Part shown: positions 49,517 through 57,212 of the stretch, in pieces
How the letters are laid out: every line of letters begins with the position of its first letter
How positions within the stretch are numbered: the first letter of the stretch is position 1
NCBI RefSeq assembly: GCF_033115175.1
Contig: NC_084836.1
Span: 83,232,253-83,296,252 of the forward strand
Direction of reading: 5' to 3'
Length of the DNA: 64,000 bases
Source of the DNA: Lepus europaeus
Lineage: Eukaryota > Chordata > Mammalia > Lagomorpha > Leporidae
Made by a program: the position numbers and the translations under genes
Notes under the pieces: generated by a model
What the model was told of the DNA's origin: nothing
The model's input: only the letters and a program-made list of their open reading frames with translations
The model's database searches: none

Positions 49517-52500
49517 GAGGAACAGAAACCCAATTAAACCAACTGAAACTTGGAAGGGCACTCATCTGTTTTCTTTTGACATAATTTTAGACTTCTGAGA
49601 AGTTTGCAAAAACAGCACAGATCTTTCCCATGCAGCCTGCAGCCAGCTTCCCCAGGTGTTAATATCTTGGTCATTACAGGGCGGGCATGGGAGCCAGGAG
49701 GTGAGCAAGCATGCCCGGCTGTCGTGGCCGCCCCGGAACTGCACCCGTGACCTCTCTGCAGCTTTGTCCTCGCCCGGGATCCCATTTGCTTCCGTAGTCT
49801 CCCCTGTCGGCGACGCCCCTGAGTCTGTCCTTGTCTTTCAGGACCTGGATGTTTTTCTGGAAGAGTCCGGGCCAGCTGTTTGGGGGAGCATCCCTCCATG
49901 TGTGTTTCCCTGCTGCTTTCTCAGGATTGGGTTGAGGTTGTGCACTTTAGGCGCGACCCCCAAGGAGGTGGCTTTGTGTTGTCCGCGTGTTACATCATGC
50001 CTGGAGGTCTGCCTGCCGGTGGCGCTGAGTTCGCTTGGTTAACGTGGTGTCTGCCGGGTGTCTGTGCTGAAAAGGCTCCCTCAGGTTTTGATGCTGCTGG
50101 GCAGCAGGACAGGAGCCAGGATCTGCGGCAGGTGCACCTCTCGGCCTCCCTGCCCTCCTCCTCCTTCTGTTCCACAGCCTCTCTCTCCCTGGGTCTCTGC
50201 CCTCTGAGTTCATTTCTCAGCTTCTCCGTGCCCATGGGGCTCCAGGGTGCAGCCTCAGACTGTGTGACGCAGCAGTCTAGAACCTGCCACCAGCTTCTGC
50301 TGTCTCTGAGAGCCCTTGCAGGGTCCCAGTAGACATAGCAAGTGTAAGACAGGCCAATGGGGGCTGGCACTGTGGCGTAGTGGGTTTGAGCCGCCACCTG
50401 CAGCTCCAGCATCCCATATGAGTGCTGGTTTGTCCCGGCTGCTCCACTTCTGATCCAGCTCTCTGCTATGGCCTGGGAAAGCAGTAGAAGATGGCCCAAG
50501 TCCATGGGCCCCTGCACCCCTGTGGGAGACCTGGATGAAGCTCCTGGCTCCTGGCTTTGGCCTGGCTCAGCCATGGCCATTGCAATCATTTGGGGAGTGA
50601 ACCAGTGGAGGACAGGTGCACCCTGGGCAGGTGCACAGGGAGGTGGGGTTGCATTGTTGCTGGACCCCTTCCAGTGAACGGTTCCTGATTAGCTCCCTGC
50701 TAATGTGCCTGGGAAGCCAGAGGAAGTTGGCCCATGTGCATAGAATGCCCCCCATGTTGGAGACCAGGAAGGAGGCCTTGGCTCCTGGCTTTCAGTCTCT
50801 CTCAGCCCCAGCTGTTGCAGCCATTTGGGGGGTGAACCAGAGGATGTAAGATCCCTCTCTCTCTCTCTTCCTTCCAAATAAATAAATACATAAAAATTTA
50901 AAAAATTGTTGAAACCCATACATAGGATTGGTCTTCAGAAAGTTTATGGAAAATGCATATTATGAAACACTGTGGCATGACTTTCAAAGTTCTTTTGCAC
51001 CAAAATAAGTTTTTTTAAAACAGGTTATCTACTTTCTTTCCTTCTTCTTTTTTTTTAAGATTTATTATTTTATTTGAAAATCAGAGTTACACAGAAAGAG
51101 AAGGAGAGGCAGAGAGAGAGAGAGAGAGAGAGAGAGGTTTTCCATCCACTGGTTCACTCCCCAATTGGCCGCAATGGCTGGAGCTGCGCCAATCCAAAGT
51201 CAGGAGCCAGGAGCTTCTTTCGGGTCTCCCGTGTGGGTGCAGGGCCCAAGGACTTGGGCCATCTTCTACTGCTTTCCCAGGCCATAGCAGAGAGCTGGAT
51301 CGGAAGTGGAGCAGCCGGGACCCTAACCAGTGCCCATATGGGATGCTGGCTTTATCCACTACACCACAGTGCCAGCCCCAAAATAAGCTTTTAATTTCAT
51401 TTTCGGTGACACTTTTGAAGTACCTCTTTTTTTTTTTTTTAAGTTTTTAAGCTTTTTATTTAGTGAGAGAAATGCACAGGGGAGTGAGGGCTTTAAGGAA
51501 GAAGGAAAAGTCTGGAAATTAAGTTGGGGTCCATATTGAGCAGAGAGCAGGCCGAAAGCGACGTGGAGGAGCTTGCAGGCCGGAGACCATGGAGTGGGTG
51601 GGTCGAAGGCCTCGTGCCCCAAAGGTGCAGGACAGCAAGGACATCCAGGGCAGCGAGGGAGAGGAAGAATAAGGGCCGGGCCCACCTGCTCAACTTCCAA
51701 GGGGAGTGGTCACATAGCCTCATTGGCAGGTGGGCACACAGGTGGGGTCAGGTAGGGGGATGAGATCACATGGGTGGCCCTGGTGAAGGTGTGGCCTTCC
51801 AGCTGCTTGTCTACGTTATTCCCCTCTCAAAGACTTTCCAGCCCTTAATCCTAGGGGCTGTTGAAGGTGTAGAACCATCACATCTTCTATAGCTGCTTCC
51901 TGCTTATGGAGGGGCGTAGCGCAGGCCCTGCCTGTCCCGGGTCTGGAAGTCTCTGCCTTTTTCATCTAACAAATTTATTTTATGAGCTGGAAGAGTCTTG
52001 GTTGCTGCCAATGGCTGTGTCCCCTGCATGGTCAGTTGTTGCCAGAAGTTGAGTTTGAAACCTATGTTTGTTAATCAGTATAAGCAAAACTGGAACAAAA
52101 CCAATTGTGAGTGGTGTGCCCCTTAAGGTGGAAAGGTCACCCTTATGTAGATTATGAAATCCGTTTAGCTTGAGCATAGAGAGTTATAATAGAAGAACCC
52201 ATGAGGAGTTTTATTATCAATAACAGTTCCCAGAGAGAATCAAAAGAGGAGGCAGGCACAGCATGTCTGCCTTAAGGTGCAGGAGTCTTGATGTGAGGAA
52301 GGCAAAAGCATTACTCGAAGTGCCCTTGTATGAGTTCTTTTTCTATGGTTTTGGCTATCGGACTTCTGCTGAGTCATGGAAGTATGACGAATGTTCTTTA
52401 TGTGAATTGCACGCATTATTCCACGGGCGACTGTTTCCTTTTTATTTTCTGGGTGTGTTACCTTCCAACTACTTTTTTTTTTTTTTTTAAGATTTTTTAT

Positions 52501-55500
52501 TTATTTGAAAGAGTTTCAGAGATGCAGAGACAGAGAGAAAGGTCCTCCATCTGCTGGTTCACTCCCCAAATGGCCACAATGGCTGGAGCTTTGCCAGTCT
52601 CAAACCAGGAGCCAGGAGCTTCTTCTGGGTCTCCCACATGGGTGCAGGGGCCCAAGCACTTGGGCCATCTTCCACTGCTTTCCTAGGCCATAGCAGAGAG
52701 CTGGATTGGAAGTGGAGCAGCAGGGACTCGAACTGGTGCCCATATGGGATGCCGGCACTGCAGGCGGTGGATTTACCTGCTACGCCACAGCGCCAGCCCA
52801 TTCTGACCACTTTTGAGGCAGGGCTGTGGTATGGATGATCCCAGAGGGTATGGATATTAATGCAAGGATGTGGGGTTCAGGTTCTGCATTCCGCTTGGGC
52901 TTAAGGATTGCAATGTAATTCACTGCTCATCTCTAACTGGCAGAGGCATAAGCAAGTGCAAGTTCATGCCCGGGTGCAGGGCGGGGTGGGATGGGTTTCC
53001 TCACTGTGTGTCTCGGCCCCTAGACGTCGACCCTGGAACAAGCTATCAAAAACGCCCACGAGTGTTACGACGACGAGATCCAGCTGTACAATGAGCAGAT
53101 TGAAACCCTGCGCAAGGAGATCGAGGAGACGGAGCGGACCCTGGAGAAGTCGACCTATGACTGCCGGCAGCTGGCGGTCGCACAGCAGACCCTGAAGAAT
53201 GAGCTGGACCGGTACCATCGGATCATCGAGATGGAAGGCAACAGGTGTGGCCGCGCAGCCGTGATGAGAGCGTGCACCCCGCTCCCCACCCACAAATCTT
53301 TGCTGAGTGCCTACTAAGTGCCAGGCGCACCCTGACCTCAGGGAGCTCGGATGCTGGGGGTGGGGGGAGACAGCCGATGAATGAGCTCTCTGTGAGCTGT
53401 GACAGGTGCCTGGGAGGAAAGGATGGCAGGGAGGAGGGGAGTGGTGGGGATGCTGGGAGTCCGAGTACGGTGGGCAGAGGGCCTCGCTGGGAGGGCTGCT
53501 TTGTGTCCCTGGGGCTCTGGGTTCCTGAGTGTCCTGGCGGGGAGGTGGGTGACCAGGAGCATTCTTGAGAACCTGCAGGTGCAGCGCCTCCCACAGAGCC
53601 TGGCGTTTGGTGAGTGCTCGGATGCTGGGGGGGTTACGGCTGCCGCCATCATGATGAGTGTCACCTGGTTGGTCAGAAGTGTGGCTGCGCCTGTACCGTC
53701 TGGTCTCCTCCCTGATGGAGCTGTGACTGGAACCCCACTGACTGCAACACAGCTGGGACATCCATCTCCATCTCTCCCAGCTCTCTCTCAATCTGCCTGT
53801 GTATCTCTCTCTGTCTCCACATCTTCATCAACGCCATCCCTGTCGTCTACACTTAACAGCCTCTACGTCTGTATCAACTGTAGCGTCTCCATTTACCCTG
53901 TGGCTAAGTGGGTATTCCTATCTATGGATACACAGTGGAGAACAGGTTGGGTATGAAATCAGGATTCTTTTGTTCAGTCTTGCTGGTTTTCTGGGGTCAG
54001 ACTGAGTTAAAATAGAAGCCCTACCCTGAAGTGCCCCACAAAGAGAAACTTTTGTTCGCTTAAGGTGCTCAACCTGGACTATGAAGGCTTGGGCGTGTAT
54101 CGGGAAAGGCAGTGTTTTCCTTTCCTTTGTTTAGTTATGGGCAGTGCATCTCGCACGATTCCACATTGCATTCATGTCACAGGGAACGCTTGGTGGGCAC
54201 CTCTATGAGACTACGTCCTGACCTGGCTTTGAAATGCCCTTATGAAAAATTTTGCTTTGGAAGCAGGGCATTGCAAAAAGGTAGCTGGATGCCCCTACCC
54301 TTTAAATAACTTCTTCTCTTTTTCAAGATTTTTTATTTACTCGAAAGGCAGAGTTCAAACAGAGAGAGGGAGAGACAGAGAGAGAGAGGTCTTCCATCTG
54401 CTGGTTCACTCCCTAAATGGCCACACTGGCTGGAGCTGCACCCATCTGAAACCAGGAGCCAGGAGCTTCTTCGGGGTCTCCCACATGGGTGCAGGGGCCC
54501 AAGGCCTTGGGCCATCTTTTACTGCTTTCCCAGGCCATGCAGAGAGCTGGATTGGAAGTGGAGCAGCCGGGACTTGAACCAGTGCCCATAGGAGATGCCA
54601 GCACTGCAGGTGGCAGCTTTACCTGCTACGCCACAGCGCCAGCCCCTGGCCTCTCTTCTTTACCCTCTCTCTGGTCTGTGAGTGTATATAGGATTGATTA
54701 TCTGCTGAAAATTACGTGTGGGAGTAGGCGTTGGCCTAGGGCACCAGAATTACCTGAGAGCTTGTTAGACTATTCCTGACCCCAACTCCAGGAATCCACT
54801 AATACTTTTCTAAAAAAGGAGATGAAGGAGAAGGGGGCAGAGATGGGGGAGAAGGGGGCAGTGTTTGGTCTGGCACTCAGACACTGGTTAAGACGCCTGC
54901 ATCCCACGTTGGAGGGCCTGGGTTCAATTCCCACCTCTGGCTCCTGACTCCAGCTTCCTCCAGTGCACACCCTGGGAGGCAGTGGTGATGGCTCAAATAC
55001 ACGGGTCCCTTTCACTCACCTGGGAGAACTGGATTGAGTTCCTGGGCTCCCAACATGAGCCTGGCTTGTTCGGGACTGTTGTGGGAATTTGGAGCTGAAT
55101 CAGCAGATGGGAGTTTTGTCTGTCTCTCTGCCTCTCAAATGATAAAAAGATTTTAAAAAGTTGTGTGTAATTCTTGAGCAATTGATCTGGAGAAAGCTGT
55201 GTCCATTTTCGTTCAGTGTTGGAGTGTCTGTGTTTGACTCGATGAATTAAGACGGTGCCACACTCTTTCTGTGTTTCGTACCAGGCTGAGCTCCGCCTTC
55301 ATTGAAACTCCTATCACCCAGTTCACAGCGAGCCAGGGACCCTCTCTCAGCCTGGGATCCAGCGGGAAAGGTAATGATACCCATGCCCCTCCTCCCCCAA
55401 CACCTCCCCTCCACTCCCCTTCTTCTCTCCTCTTCCTCCTCCTCCTCATTCTTCTCCCTTGTGTGCAATAACCAAGTGGTTTTCTTCCTGACCTTGACAT

Positions 55501-55880
55501 TCACACTGCCTTCCAATTCATCTGGAGATTCCATGTTCCTACCTGAGGGAGGGCTCCTCTTCCCCTCCAGGGCACCCTCAGTATTATCCCCTTGGATGCG
55601 AACTGGCTGAGCCACAAAGTGTTTTAAGGAGAAAATGAGCTGGGTATTCGCGAATGTGAGGCATTAACTTGGGGGAAAGATAGAATTCAGGATTCACTTC
55701 TTGTTTCTTCCAAACTATTGAGTTATAGGAAGGGTACTTCGAAATGTTTATGGAAAAATGGAAATAAAAGATAAGTTTATTTTGGTGCAAAAATTTTGCA
55801 ATCCATGCATGGTTTTTCTTTTTTCTTTAAGATTTATTTATTTACTTGAAAGTCAGAGTTACACACACAGAGAGAAGGAG

Positions 55881-55926
<46 letters not shown>

Positions 55927-56754
55927 GTCTTCCATCTGCTGGTCCACTCCCCAGTTGGCCACAATGGCCGGAGCTGTGCCGATCCAAAGCCAGGAGCCAG
56001 GAGCTTCCTCCAGGTCTCCCATGTGCGTGCAGGGGCCCAAGGACTTGGGCCATCTTCTACTGCTATCCTAGGCCATAGCAGAGAACTGGATCGGAAGAGG
56101 AGCAGCCGGGACTAGAACCAGCGCCCATATGGGATGCTGGCACTGCAGGCAGCAGCCTCACCCACCATGCCACAGCGCTGGCCCTGGTTTTTTTTTTTCA
56201 TAATATGCATTTTCCACGAACCTGCTGAACCATCCCATGTACTTCCCCCCAGGTTGAGTGAACTGGTACACACATAGGTGCCTAAGCATGTGTCAGGTGC
56301 ACTGTGGCTGCTTGGTTTCTGCTCATTCTCTCTCCCTGTGGTTGGCCAGTGTGGCTTCTGCCTTCAACATTTGGTTTCCTTGGAATTGTTCTATACTCCC
56401 ATGAGACATCACTTGCTTCTTCCTGTCCCGGTTCTGAACACAGTGTTTCCAGAGGAAAGAGTGTCAGTGTGTGTGTGCTTTCAGGGCCTTCAAGTGGACA
56501 GTTCTCGGACAGCAGAGGGCGCTGTGGAAACAGCCTCTGCAGTGGGATCACTGTGGGGTCCCTGCACAGGCTTTCCCAGGCACAGTAACAGGAGGCAGGA
56601 TTGGAAGAGGAGCACCTGGGATTTGAACATATTCTCTGATCTGGCAGCAGTGTAATCTGCTGCACCATGATGCTGGCCCCTTCCATGAACTTTTTTTTTA
56701 AAGATTTATTTATTTATTTATTTGAAAGGCAGAGTTACACAGAGAGAGAAGGAG

Positions 56755-56786
<32 letters not shown>

Positions 56787-57172
56787 GTGTCTTCCATCTG
56801 CTGGCCCACTCCCCAGTTGGCCGCAACAGCCCCGATCCGAAGCCAGGAGCCAGGAGCTTCTTCTGGGTCTCCCATGCAGGTGCAGGGGCCCAAGGGCTTG
56901 AGCCACCTTCTACTGCTTTCCCAGGCGATAGCAGAGAGCCGGACCAGAAGTGGAGCAACTGGGACTCGAACCAGTGCCCATATGGGATGTCTACACTGCA
57001 GGTGGCAGCTTTACCTGCTATGCCACTGCACCAGTCCCTCCATGAACTTTTTGAAGGCACCCCATATACACGGATTTAAAATATTTTGTACCAAAATAAA
57101 TGTATTTTTTTAAAAAAGTTATATTTATTTTAAAGACAGAGAGAGAAAAAGATGGGGGTGGGGGAGGGAAGG

Positions 57173-57212
<40 letters not shown>

